The translations under genes and the position numbers were made by a program. Positions 20,585 to 31,755 of a DNA stretch of 64,000 bases are shown one piece after another. Every line of letters begins with the position of its first letter. Position 1 is the stretch's first letter. The stretch lies in the NCBI GenBank assembly GCA_025617375.2, contig JAMYGW020000005.1:1116001-1180000 (forward strand), in the 5' to 3' direction. Under the pieces are notes generated by a model that was not told the origin of the DNA, did no database searches, and worked only from the letters and a program-made list of their open reading frames with translations. This stretch comes from Acarospora socialis. Its lineage: Eukaryota; Ascomycota; Lecanoromycetes; Acarosporales; Acarosporaceae.

Positions 20585-21201
20585 CCTTGAAGGGTTTATT
20601 AACTACAGCCCTTTGCATCCTGGTACGCTTACCAAGCTGGGCAGTGTTGAGCTCTGTTAACCCCAGAGGCAATGGAGAGTCAACCAGATTCCTGTGATCA
20701 TTCAGAGCTTAGTGCTTATTGAACATGACTGAAGTCACACAAAGCGCACAGCCTCTCAGTCAGACTCAGGCTGAGTCGACCCGGGCACTATTCACAAGGC
20801 AGTCGCATGCACGATGGACCTGAAGTGCAAGGATGGTCACGTAATGGCGTGTTAGGGGGTTCTAGTGAAAATCAGAGGACGTATTGTACTGTTAGGCGGC
20901 GGAAGGCTTAAAGCGTAGGATAGATTTCGCATCACTTAGTCACGAAATTACTAAGTATTACTGCATCTTAATCAGAGCTCCTGAAATCTTCCAATGTGTG
21001 GTTTGAGTGCCGTTATATAGGTACTCATATTATTGTGTGCTTTAGAGCACTTCGCTGATTGCTGAATGCCGATGTTATTATTAACACCTCCACATGTCGT
21101 CGTATCCAGACCGGGGTGGGGTTGGTTTGTGTCATGGCCTAGCTCCTATCGGCAAATCCTAGTCACAAAATATTTCCCTCAACCTACTTTAGTCTTCTAT
21201 G

Positions 21202-21209
21202 TATATATA
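21202..21209 (+). promoter_or_regulatory. TATA-like element upstream of ornithine decarboxylase
   Basis: TATATATA sits 616 bases before the coding start and about 135 before the candidate leader intron. This fits a core promoter with a long transcribed leader, but no transcript data support it here. Confidence 0.35.
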
Positions 21210-21336
21210 CCGCCCTTTCCCCATTTTCCAACTGACTCACCGTGCTTTGCATCTCTGTTGCTGATATATGCACTCATCACATCCGAACTGTGCCTCTCTC
21301 TTCAGAAAGCTAATTTCGTAACACGTACGATAAGTG

Positions 21337-21435
21337 GTACGTCAATGCCGAGTGGGCTCTTTAGTGTGCACCGCCGCCCACATTCCGACCGACAAACCGC
21401 CACTTGATTGCTGACGCTGAATTTTTCTATTACAG
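21337..21435 (+). promoter_or_regulatory. Candidate intron in the 5' leader of ornithine decarboxylase, overlapping a 20-codon upstream ORF
   Basis: The donor GTACGT (21337) and the 3' end, with branch-like GCTGACG followed by a T-rich tract and TTACAG (21435), look like a real fungal intron of 99 bases. Inside it, an ATG at 21345 opens a 20-codon reading frame ending at 21407. If the intron is retained this would act as an upstream ORF; if spliced it is removed. Long leaders that affect ornithine decarboxylase output are known in fungi and animals; use of this one is inference. Confidence 0.45.
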
Positions 21436-21817
21436 ACTGTTGAATCCGAATCATATTCAGACTGCCTTTGGTCTTCTCAAAGGCAACATTCCAAAAACGG
21501 CCCCGTTGGCTTTGACCGGATCCTATCCTCAAAATCTGTTCATACGCCTCCACCGAGACACCTTCAACGATATACCTCCTCCTGCTGCGTTCGTCACAGG
21601 AGCATAAGAGTCCTCTGTTCGACTTGTTTCCCAAACCTCCATCGTCTTTGGTGAACACCCAGCTGCTGCATAGGAGGGCTTCGAAGGTTCTTCCTCTTCA
21701 GGAGGAAGGGTCGAGACGGCCTCGTGAAATCGCCCTTGGGTCTGATCTTTTCCGACCTCCCTAACAGGACTCTCGGAGATTCGCAAACAAATCAACACCA
21801 AGAATCTCCGCCTGGTT

Positions 21818-23215
21818 ATGGCACCAGCAGCCACTACGACAACAATTCAATACGCACCGTTGACCTTCAATAGCGATCTTACGGATGTGAAATATACTGC
21901 GCTGGAGACTCAACCTCATCATCATGGTCCGAGATCTTCACAAAATATCATTCAAGAAGCGCTGAAAGAGCGTGTGGAAAACATAGATCCCGATGTGTGT
22001 CTTGCTGGGGAAGAAGATGCTTTCTTCGTGGCCGACATGGGCCACGTTTACAGGCAACACATGCGCTGGAAGAAGAATTTGAAAAGGGTGAAGCCTCATT
22101 ATGGTACGTCTCTGATGTTGAACTGTTAGAAGAAGCCATGTTAATAGTTTCAAGCGGTCAAGTGCAACCCAGACCTTGAGGTCCTTCGGCTACTCGCAGC
22201 GCTCGGCACTGGCTTCGACTGTGCCTCTAAGGCCGAAATCGAGCAAGTGCTCAAACTAGGAGTCGAGCCGTCTCGAATCATTTACGCGCAGCCGTGTAAG
22301 ACGAAATCGTACGTTCGGTTCGCAGCGGAGCAAGGCGTCAAACAGATGACCTTCGACAACACCGACGAACTCTACAAGACCAAGGCTTTGTTTCCTGACG
22401 CCGAACTATACTTGCGAATTATGACAGATGACTCATCTAGCTTGTGTCGCCTCAGCACGAAGTTTGGGGCCTCGATGGATTCCACGCAAGCTCTTTTGGC
22501 ATTGGCGAAGCAGCTGGACTTGAATGTCGTTGGAGTCAGCTTTCACGTCGGCTCTGGGGCGTCTGACCCTCAAGCATTCGTGAAAGCTGTGCAAGATGCG
22601 CGTCTCGTATTCGACCAAGCAGCTGAGCTTGGCTTCGAAATGCAGACTCTGGATGTGGGAGGGGGTTTCTCAGGAGATAGCTTCGAGAAGATGGCCTACG
22701 TGCTTAGCACCGCGTTGGATGACTATTTCCCGGCCCATATTCGCATCATTGGAGAGCCTGGGCGATACTATGTGGCCTCAGCCTTCACGATAGCCTGCAA
22801 TGTGATTGCCCGACGTGAGGTCAAGGATACTGCAGCGCAAGGCACCACGTACATGTTGTACCTCAACGATGGCGTCTACGGCAACTTCTCGAGCATCATG
22901 TTCGACCATCAGCATCCCGTTCCGAAGATTTTAAAGAGCACCGCGGGATACTTTGGAGAACGCCATGGCGGTCAACTGAGCAGCCGCGGGGCAACTGAGT
23001 ACTCTATCTGGGGCCCGACCTGCGATGGCATCGACCGTATCACTGAACGCACCGTGTTTCATGAGGTCTTGAATGTTGGGGACTGGCTGTACTTTGAAGA
23101 GATGGGAGCGTATACGATGTGCTCCGCCACACGTTTCAATGGGTTCACTGACAAGCACGACGTGGTCTACGTCTCGGACGAACCTGGCGCATCAGCATTG
23201 CTGGACTATCCCTAA
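21818..23215 (+). CDS. Ornithine decarboxylase
   Basis: Exons 21818-22103 and 22155-23215 (51-base intron) give 448 residues, normal for this pyridoxal-phosphate enzyme that turns ornithine into putrescine, the first step of polyamine synthesis, in the cytosol. The intron splits the Ala codon of YAVKCN; Lys98 is the cofactor-binding lysine. Other landmarks: GFDCASKAEIEQVL, FHVGSG, LDVGGGF, and GEPGRYYVASAFT for phosphate binding. WGPTCDGID carries the catalytic Cys (about 385) and EEMGAYT sits near the C-terminus. The active site is shared between two subunits in this family. Antizyme control is usual for fungal enzymes, but nothing here proves it. The long leader may add translational control. 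Confidence 0.95.
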
Positions 23216-23569
23216 ATATTGGTTAGAGCTTTCACGTTTTGGAGTTAGAGGTAAATAGACTGGTGTGGACTTTGTCATTTTCTAGATATACACGCTTGCA
23301 AAGTTCAGAAATCATGCTCTCTAGGTCTCTCCCGCAAATGCATCTGACGTGCCGCAGCCGATATTGGCTGTGAAGGGCCTCTAACCCCTCTCCCTCTCTA
23401 GAGTCCCTCCTGTCACTGTCATGGAAATCTATACTTCTGTTAACATACGTTTCTAGTGAGGCGGGGTGCTTCCCAGGTGATTATAGGCGTCATACCAAGC
23501 TGCTGCCCACCGTGGCCTCAGGTGCCTGCTCCCGACAGTGTCGACGGAGAGGGCTCACTGTGACCAGGC
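23216..23569. other. Convergent intergenic region
   Basis: This holds the 3' flank of ornithine decarboxylase and of the minus-strand orphan. The orphan may continue here through a GTAAGT donor at about 23620, but I could not fix a downstream exon. Confidence 0.4.
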
Positions 23570-24278
23570 TCAGCTTCGTGTTCCTGTTATGGAGGGCGGA
23601 GGACCTCCAGGGTGACTTACCGGCTTAGAGCGTCGAACTTCTTCGAACCCATGTGCCAATACATTGGAAGGGTCGGTCTTCGCATCAATGTAAAAGTTCG
23701 GTCCATTTGGCAACAATTCCGGTCGTGTGAGCCAATTCTCGTCTCGGTCCACCTTCCATAGCCTAGCATGGACGCCAGCACACACCATTGCGTACATGGA
23801 AGCTTGGTTTGGGTTTGCTTCAAGGTACTCATGGCAGTAACCAAGGACCTGCCTTTGCGCATTCAGCCTCCCAGCTGGCGTGTCCTTGGCGGCTGTTTTC
23901 CATTCAACGTAAAGGAGAGTATGCCTCTCTTGGTCAACAAGCGCATAAACGTCCATATCAACTCGCCGGTGACTCTCTATCGCTGGATGACGCTCTGGAG
24001 TCAAACGGTAGCCGTCGGTGAAGGGGAATTGAGACTGGAGGACCGTCATCCACAACGATGATGTGGCGTCCTCCTGGAGTTTAGGGTCACATGCATCGTT
24101 GTACGACTTCATGTCCTGAGCCGTAGGGATCACACCACTGTACTGTCCTGGCATCATCTTGGTGACGACGAAGAAGAAGTGATTTGGAGTACTTCGTAAA
24201 AGTGTTAAGATGTCTGATATTGTTTGCTTAGTGACGAGAGGGGATTCTTGGAGGATACGATGAGGCGTGAACTCAGCT
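23570..24278 (-). CDS. Fungal orphan with possible PD-(D/E)XK nuclease-like core
   Basis: The frame reads as protein from an acceptor-like CACACAG at about 24279 (AEFTPHRILQESPLV, then STPNHFFFVVTKMMPGQYSG) down to a stop at 23570. The ATG at 24157 is therefore probably internal and a first exon is missing from this model. The core has RVDMDVYALVD followed by LLYVEWKTAAK; the spacing D ... E-x-K matches the metal-binding signature of PD-(D/E)XK nuclease folds, seen in many fungal orphans with no proven activity. A later part, QVLGYCHEYLEANP, is helical. Near the C-terminus a GTAAGT at about 23620 could be a donor, so the end is also uncertain. A nuclease role is a guess from one motif. Confidence 0.5.
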
Positions 24279-24756
24279 GTGTGAAATGGAAGTTATGGTT
24301 CACATGGGATGGTTTACATGAGATGGTCATAAGGAACTCAATCAAGTGAATCAACTACTTCCTCATCTCTCTCCCACTTCGTCAATGGTAGCTCACTTTA
24401 CAAACATATCACCGTGCTTGTTTCGCAATTGTCAAACATCACAGGTAGGTTAGATACATGATTTTTAAAACTATTTGAAGCTCTGGAAGTATGTCCATAT
24501 ACTTCTCTTATTGTTTTATATCAGCGACATGAGACTGTAGCGTTCTCTGGGTGAATAGACCGCTCAATAGAGATTTAAGAAAGAGTGTGGAATTCGCACC
24601 GTGAGATTATAACTGAGCCCTACCTTAAATACAACCTTGTAAGGAAGTCGCTGACTAATCTGTAATGGGTAAGAAAAGTAAAGTTAGCCAAAACACGGGA
24701 TACAAGACCGTAACCAGAAGATACCCTTTGCACTCTCAAAGCATTAACCCACCACA
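24279..24756. other. Divergent region upstream of the F-box-like gene
   Basis: The missing first exon of the minus-strand orphan should lie in the left part. I could not define it: several ATG codons are present, but no donor gives the right phase. Nothing else is seen. Confidence 0.4.
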
Positions 24757-27041
24757 ATGTCTCCCCGTCATCCTATGTGCTGGATTTGTGGAGTCGTTGT
24801 TGGTGCCAGACTATCCTCCGATCCAGGCTGGGGCGGATTACCGGTCTACGATCCAGAAGTAATTCGAGAGGAAGCTTTGAGATGGTGTAACTTCTACCGT
24901 GCGAGTAAGTACCTACTTCGGAGGTTTTCAGTCGGGGTATAGCAAGAGACTGATCTGCGCTCTATTTACTTAGTCATCTTCCGAAGCGACAAACGAGACT
25001 CTCCTTTCCTTTCCGGCGTCGGATGCTTTACCGATGCCCAGAATGCCTACATCGCCGTTCCACACGCTCAGGAGGCGAAGCATAATGACGACCCTTCACC
25101 AGAAACAATCGCGTTTGTACCCGTTGACGCGCGAGGCTGGCAAGAGGATTATGCCGACGTCTACGGCTATTTGATTCACACTTATTGTTGGAATTTCCTG
25201 GAAGATTTCATTGGGCACGCCATATATTCCCAGCTGGTTCCGCTTAGCCATGTGCTTAGAACCCGATGGTTGGATGAAGATTATGGAGGAGCCAAACCGT
25301 TGCTCAACATAGTTTGGGAAGGGGGGCGAAGGGAAATCCGAAGTACAGTCGAGCTTGTAACTGATCCTGTTGATGTCCCAGAAGTGCTCAGCCTGAGAAA
25401 GAAGTGTACCAGGGACATAAGTAAAGACGTTATTGTCGCGCACAGCAATGAGTCTAATAATTGGCTACCGCTGGAGCTCAAGCTCATGGTCTTGGATTAC
25501 TTGGAGTATCGCGACGTTCAGAGCATCCTATCTGCGCTTGGGTGGAAGGTGCCAGCACACTACTGGAGAAAGAAGTTTCGTAACACTTTGTTCTTCGAAC
25601 TTAAGGGGTTTTCCCCGCAAGAAAATGACTGGTTTTCACTATGGTTTGCATCCGAGGATCTCCTTCACAACAAGCCTCCTCTGGGACTATCGAATAGGTG
25701 GAGAATCTTCAACATCTTGAGCGGTGTTGTACGCGATCTTCACTCCTATGGAAGTCTTTACCAAGTTGGGGATCCATCGACGGACCTTGACCTCTGGAGT
25801 ATCGTCTACAAATCTGCCAGGACCAATGAACTCGCAAATCATGCCAGGGCTGTATTGCTACCCTCAACTGTCAGAAAGTTGCACTTTTCATTTGTCAAGG
25901 CCAAGGGTAGCGAAGGCTTTCTGTTATCAGGCATCAAACTGCTCCCAGAAGGCTCAACGCTTGGGTACTGTCTCCCTGACGAGGCGCTCTCTGAGCACGC
26001 CATTTTCTCAGTACATACAACATTGAGTGGAATCATGGTCAAACTCGATGCTATAGGCATCCGTGACATAATGCCACTGTGCAAAGACTACCCGCCGCAT
26101 TGGATCATGGGTTTCAGTAACGAAAATTCTTCAGTAGGAGTCTTGTTCGACAGCGAAGATAGTGAAGGCATAGAAGTATGCGCGATGATTGATGTACGTC
26201 TGATGAAATGCAGTTACTCTTCACCTGTGCTAAACGCCTCTCTAGGCAAACAAGTTCACGGCTATAGGTTCTATCCTCAAGAACAAGTATGCGGTACAGT
26301 GCGCTCGACACGAGAAACATGATTGCTTCCGTCAAACGCAGCTCTGGAGACCAGATGTCCCTCCTGCAACATACAATCTAAACGAAGACCAGTACCCCAG
26401 GGATAATTTGCGTCAAGACTCTACCGGGGCTCTCACGCCGCGACAACAGGAACCCTATCAACCCTTGAGATATATCATCTTCGGCGGCAAACATGGCGAG
26501 CTCCTACCATCGATAAAGAGCATCAAAGGTTTCAAGGCCCAGAAATGGTGGGGCCCTACCGGGCTTGAATTCTTCTACGAAGATGGCAGCAGTGTTCTAT
26601 TCGGCTCACGGGGTGAATACGAGTCTGAGCTTCCACTTCAGAGTCGCCAAGGCGAATACATACAGGAGGTTGAATGTCGTTATCGTACCCCAGGACTGAG
26701 ACCCCGGTCCTTTGAAGTAAGTATTAGACGTAAAGTTACCCACTGGGTTCCATGCTAACGTCGGTAGATCAAAACGAACTTTGGACATTCGATGAGCTTG
26801 GCCACTCATATGGACGAAGTGGATCTGATGGTGTCTGTCCTGGTCGCGTCTCAGGGTGAGCGGATTGTGGGCTTTTACTCAGGGCCAGGAATTTGGTTCT
26901 CTCACAAGGTCAGCATCTTATTCACCCATTCTACTTTAGTTGGTCTGTCGAGTGTTAATAATTACTTTGTAGCCTAGTAGTCAAACCACAGAGGACTTTG
27001 TGGGATTCGGCATCATTACTACCACTATGCCTGATCTCTAA
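24757..27041 (+). CDS. F-box-like fungal protein
   Basis: Five exons (24757-24904, 24974-26193, 26246-26716, 26768-26908, 26973-27041) join in frame to 682 residues; all four introns are GT-AG, 51-69 bases. The N-terminus has CWIC. The F-box-like segment is at about 155-195: LPLELKLMVLDYLEYRDVQS, then a Trp-rich follow-on (HYWRKKF) typical of fungal F-box proteins. The long C-terminal region has beta-rich stretches such as RYIIFGGKHGELLPSIKSIK and WWGPTGLEFFYEDGSSV, arranged like irregular repeats ending in VGFGIIT. Such proteins join substrates to SCF ubiquitin ligases; the substrate is unknown. I recall large families of this architecture in ascomycetes, often expanded and divergent. Confidence 0.75.
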
Positions 27042-27748
27042 CAACAAGATAGCTGAACACTCCTCAACGGTGCGTTCGAGCAGCATACTTCCTGCGGTGC
27101 TCGTGGAGCACTACTGGCGTCGGGTATTAGTGTACGACTACGGTGGGAAATGGATAGAAGGGCAAATGTCAAAAACCATCAGGAGTACCTACGGAGCCGT
27201 CATCTATATAATGCGTGTGAAGAGATTACACCCCTGATGGTGACATGGCGTTGAAGCAAGTCAAGGTAGAGAGAAAGTGTCTTGACAAGAAAGCAATGGA
27301 GTCGACTTGTCTTGATCTCAATCACTCGTCCGTTACCCGCCAATAGAAGGGTTTCCGAAAGAGGTAGCCGTCGAGTGGGTCAACTTTGCAAGCACCGTAA
27401 GCTCCATGAGAAGCAGACAGATATGGTCAAACCTCGATCATACCTGTCGTGGATCCATAAACCGTAGAAGACAAATAGCAAAGATGCTTGAACGTAACTC
27501 ATTGATACTGTATGCATCTCGAAGATTATCTAAGCTGACAGTCCAGAACTCCCACTAGTCCACTTGCCTCGGCCCCGCAATCGATAAGGTAACCCGCCAT
27601 CCCTGTACGTTGAGCCCGAACCCTGAGCTTTGCGCATCGCGCCACCACGCTACCTACCAATACATACCTTTACATCGACCTCCATTGAAACTACAGACCA
27701 CTCTCCCCTCGCGCTCACCACCATCCTATCCAAGCACCCACCTCTACA
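27042..27748. other. Intergenic region without a supported gene
   Basis: Short frames only. The last 100 bases are C-rich leader of the nitronate monooxygenase gene. Confidence 0.45.
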
Positions 27749-28807
27749 ATGGCCACCGACCCCGTTCCCACCCTACAAACCCCCCTCTGCACCCTCCTCA
27801 ATATCAAATACCCCATCCTCCTCGCCGGCATGGCCCACACCAGCACCGGCCCCCTCGCCGCCGCCGTCTCCAACGCCGGCGGACTCGGCGTCATCGGCGG
27901 CCTCGGCTACTCCCCAAGCCAACTCGCCGAAAAGATCTCGGACCTGAAATCGCACCTCTCGTCCCCAACCCTCCCCTTCGGCATCGACCTCGCCCTCCCC
28001 AAAGTCGGCGCCGGCGCGCGCGCCACGAACCACGACTACACGCACGGCCAGCTGGACGCGCTGATCGACGTGACGATCCGCGAGGGGGCGCGCCTGTTCG
28101 TCAGCGCGGTGGGGGTGCCGCCCGCGAGGGTCATCAAGCGCCTGCACGAGGCGGGGATTCTCGTCATGAATATGGTGGGTGCGCCGAAGCACGCGGAGTA
28201 TGCGCTGGCGGCCGGGTGCGACATCGTGTGCGCGCAGGGGGGCGAGGGCGGGGGCCATACGGGGGAGATCGCGAATAGTATTTTGATTCCGAGCGTGGTG
28301 GACGTGGCGAGGCGGTATACGAGTCCGGTGACGGGGAAGCCGGCGATGGTGGTGGCGGCGGGGGGGATCTATGATGGGAGGGGCTTGGCGAGCAGTTTGA
28401 TGCAGGGGGCGCAGGGCGTGTGGGTGGGGACGAGGTTCGTGGCGGCGGAGGAGAGTGGGGCGTCCAGGTTGCATAAGGAGGCGGTGGTGTCGGCGGGGTT
28501 TGGCGATACGTTGCGCACGCTGGTGGTGTCGGGGAGGCCGTTGCGGGTGAGGTTGAACGAGTATGTGAAGGGGTGGGAGGAGCGGCCGGAGGAGATTAGG
28601 GAGTTGACGAGTAAGGGCATCGTGCCGTTGGCGAAGGATATGGATGATGGGGTGGATGTCGATATCCCGTTTCTGATGGGACAGGTCGCGGCTGTTATTC
28701 AGGATGTGAAGCCCGCGAGGCAGATCATGGAGGAGATGGTGAGGGAGGCGGTGGCGATGTTGAGGTTAGGTCAGACATATATCGGGGGTAAGGAGAGTAA
28801 GCTGTAA
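27749..28807 (+). CDS. Nitronate monooxygenase (2-nitropropane dioxygenase family)
   Basis: The product has 352 residues and no intron. It is a TIM-barrel FMN enzyme. The start PILLAGMAHTSTGPLAAAVSNAGGLG is the family signature (shown in part: GMAHTSTGPLAAAVSNAGG). The middle has EAGILVMNMVGAPKHA and the catalytic His motif GGEGGGHTGE (about 166-175). AMVVAAGGIYDGRG and GAQGVWVGTRF bind the FMN phosphate. These enzymes oxidise alkyl nitronates such as propionate 3-nitronate to aldehydes and nitrite, a detoxification role. The sequence shows a marked shift from C-rich to G-rich coding strand at about 28080. No targeting signal is obvious. Confidence 0.9.
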   Translation: MATDPVPTLQTPLCTLLNIKYPILLAGMAHTSTGPLAAAVSNAGGLGVIGGLGYSPSQLAEKISDLKSHLSSPTLPFGIDLALPKVGAGARATNHDYTHGQLDALIDVTIREGARLFVSAVGVPPARVIKRLHEAGILVMNMVGAPKHAEYALAAGCDIVCAQGGEGGGHTGEIANSILIPSVVDVARRYTSPVTGKPAMVVAAGGIYDGRGLASSLMQGAQGVWVGTRFVAAEESGASRLHKEAVVSAGFGDTLRTLVVSGRPLRVRLNEYVKGWEERPEEIRELTSKGIVPLAKDMDDGVDVDIPFLMGQVAAVIQDVKPARQIMEEMVREAVAMLRLGQTYIGGKESKL

Positions 28808-28979
28808 TGTTTCATGTAACGTCAGTCCGTAGGGAGTCAGATATTATATGGTAGAGGTCGTGCTTGCACTATGGAGTACGCGGTCACTAGGCTATATTCG
28901 ACTCTGACAGTGCCCAGCATACGAAAAAAGTACAATATACTCGCACTCTCCAACGTGCCAGGCAGAACCCGATGCTCGA

Positions 28980-30947
28980 CTAGTGCCCAAGCCCATTGAT
29001 CTGTCCGTTGACCTTGCCGTTCGGCATGTTCTGCGGTGGCGGAGGTGGCGGCGGCACGGGTCCGAATGCGGGTGCACCTCCACCAACAGTATGCACGGCA
29101 TCCTCTTCCGTATCGTCATCGTATGCGCCTTCCTCACTCCCTTCCTCATCTTCCTCCTCATCATACTCATAGTCACTCTCCGTACCCTCCTCATCGCCTT
29201 CCAGATGACCTACTGCAGCTTGGCCTCTGCCCTGATCCTGCATTCGACGGATGACGCTCTCCAACGTGTTATTCTTCTTACGTAGCGTCTCCATCTCTTT
29301 GTTGACTCGCGTCCGCTCTTCAGCCATCTCTAAGATGTTTCGATTGGTAAGATCATGCTTCCGTGTTAGGTTAAGATTCTCTTTCTCGAGTCGCTTCGTT
29401 TTCTTTGACATTTCTTCCATCTCCTTCCGGAACGTAAGGAAGAGGTCGTTAGAGTTATTAAGCGTATCTTCAACCTGTAATAAGAATAGAATTAGGCGTA
29501 TGTTCTGATATATTCGGTATAGATGTAAAGATTGATAGTCACAAGTCTGCTTCAAGATCCCCTTAGTGCGTATCCGAGCTGACTCTCTTCTGTCCGAATG
29601 GGAGTGCAAAAGAGAAGGTATATCGGTTACTTTCCTGCTTGAATTTCTCCACATAGATGTTGAGCTGACTCCTCAGTTCTGTCTCGGTCTGAGAGAATGT
29701 AGACACTTGTCCGCTGAGGGCACGAGACCTGGCCGCCTCATTCTCTGCAATCTTCCTTTGCTGATCGTATCTTGCTAGATTGTATTGAACCTCAAGCTCC
29801 TTGGTCCGTAGAAGAGAATTGAAATGCAGTTCGCGCAGCTCATACTGGTCGATAAAGGATTTGAACTTCTGGCGAAACCTGAAAGTGTTCGATCAGTCCC
29901 TATGATCCGTTTCGTTTCGTGAGTCCGACACTCACAGCTCATCGAGCTCCATATTCAGTTTCTGACTTTCGGGGTTCTCCTTTTGCTGCATCACATCGTG
30001 CACTTCCCAGACTAAACCGTCGAGCTTTTCGTTGAGCACCTCTCGATTTCGCTTCTCCAACTCTTCCAGTTTCTTGTTTTCGTCCTACGCGAAACAATAC
30101 CGTGTAAGCCAACGATCTCGCGTTTCCGGCAGAACGCGCTTTGTAAGACGCACCTTCATCTTCTTGTTCTCCTTCGTCAGCTCTCGACAAAGCTTCTCCA
30201 GCTTCTCCTTCATGCTAATGGTTTTACTGAGCTCAGACCTGCTCTGATCCTTCTCTTTCTGCAACTGATCCGCGCGCTTCTTACTTTTGACATGGTCTCG
30301 GTCAAGTCTTCTCATATCTGCCAAAAGCTCCGAGTATTTCTTCTGCACCACGTCTAGCTTCGACATTGGAGACTCGATGCCGTTCAAGAGTTGGTTCATG
30401 TCTCGGGTGGCTTTCTTGACTTCTCGCTCTATATTCCTCCAGGGAACGTACGGACTTGTCAGCCAAGAATACTTGAAGCTCCTGCAAGGAGAGTGCATGC
30501 GCTGTCCAAGAGCTGGTTTGTAGTCTTCCCTGCGCTCAGGAGGTATAGCCTCTCGCCAATGTCAGGAAGTCAAGCCAGCTTTACCCACCATGGGCTGCGA
30601 AGAGCTGAGACCTGGTTCTATAGACCACAACGCCGTAGGAATGACGGGTGCAGGGGACATGAGAATATGTTTTACGACTTACCAATCTCAGCTTCTTGAT
30701 CCTTCTCACCTGCCGCATCAGATTCAAGCTGTGATATCTTTGCGGCTAAGAGCTTCGATGTCTCATTCGGATCCGCAGCTTTCTTTGCCTTTGCCTTCTT
30801 ATTGCCCGGGGCTATAGGAGCATGCCCTTGAGACTCCATCGGGTCGCCATGTCCATTTGTGTAGCCTGCAGTGGAAGTTCCGTTGACGACGGAGGACGAC
30901 CGAGAGCTTGTCGGGAGTGCTTGGGGCTGGGCTGCGACTGCTGCCAT
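28980..30947 (-). CDS. Taxilin-family coiled-coil protein
   Basis: The gene has five exons, in gene order 30683-30947, 30154-30428, 29936-30084, 29584-29878 (or shorter) and 28980-29474. The product is mostly coiled coil. Family landmarks: AAKISQLESDAAGEKDQEAE, KLEKLCRELTKENKKMK, RFRQKFKSFIDQYELRELHF in part, and DTLNNSNDLFLTFRKEMEEM. The last 90 residues are acidic (EEDEEGSEEGAYDDDTEED) and end with a Pro run and GKVNGQINGLGH. Taxilins bind syntaxins or the nascent-chain complex and act in vesicle traffic; the role in fungi is not settled. The junction between exons 4 and 5 is ambiguous: the expected point after KFKQ has no GT, while a canonical donor 51 bases further on stays in frame. With that choice the protein has about 492 residues. 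Confidence 0.8.
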
Positions 30948-31755
30948 GTTCGTCTGCGAACCGTTCGTTTCTACAACAGCGTTGCGAAGTAAACGCTATG
31001 TCGATACTCCTCCGCCACCACCTCCAAGAGACGTCCAAGACCTCCAGGCAACCAATCCCCCAGAGTGATTGCCGTCTGTGATCAGTTCTTGACAAGTACG
31101 TAAGTCGGAAACTCAGGGTAGCCTCGCCGTGTACTGGTTGTGATCATCAGCTTGACGAGTGTGACCAGGGGGCGCAGCTCGCGTGTGCCGGAGCTCGGTG
31201 GTGAGTTTCGGCGTTTCCAATATATCTTGTGCACAAAGTCAAGTATTGGTGGCGAAAAGGTGTCTGGAGCAGATACAGCCTGTGAGGACCAGGAGGAGGA
31301 AGGATCAAACGTGGAGGTCTCCGTCGAATCGGTCTCTGGGTCTAACGGACTACCGTGCGCTTTCGTTTCTTGGCCGCCTTTCAATGAGTCAGCAGACTGG
31401 CAGTACCGAATCCTCCATTCGGGCCATCTATATTATGAAAATCTATGAGGTGGATCTGCGTGCGAACAATCTATACTGATCTGTTCTATCTAATGTTCAG
31501 TATTCTTACCTACCTAACAGGAAAGAGTAAATGGGTGTTACCTGAAAGCAAGCAGTCACAGTGATTGGATGAAAGGTTGCTGACGTCGAAGAGATTGGTC
31601 CAAGCAAGCCGAAGCGAGAAGCGAGACAGACGAAGTCGGAACCGGAAGAATAAAGAAGCCGAAGGATTCTCTCAGTGATTTGATTTCCTGATATCGAGAT
31701 TCAGATATTGCCCTTTTCAACCATTACCACTGCAGACCAAGGGTTGGCGTTTGTC
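30948..31755. other. Divergent promoter region of taxilin and presequence protease
   Basis: No gene is supported in these 800 bases. The frames seen here are short and lack family features. Confidence 0.45.

Larger units (their letters stand above)
20585..21817. other. Long 5' region of ornithine decarboxylase
   Basis: I see no protein gene in these 1.2 kb. The second half probably holds the promoter and a long leader: a TATA-like run at 21202-21209, a likely leader intron at 21337-21435, and CT-rich sequence up to the ATG at 21818. Confidence 0.5.

Noticed and set aside
27773-28474. Minus-strand open frame of 233 codons within nitronate monooxygenase
   Set aside because: It is a GC-rich antisense shadow (His/Pro/Arg-rich) with no start context; the plus strand has full family motifs.
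31708-31755. Upstream extension of the presequence protease
   Set aside because: Position 31708 is TTG, not ATG. The first ATG at 31756 gives a typical mitochondrial leader.
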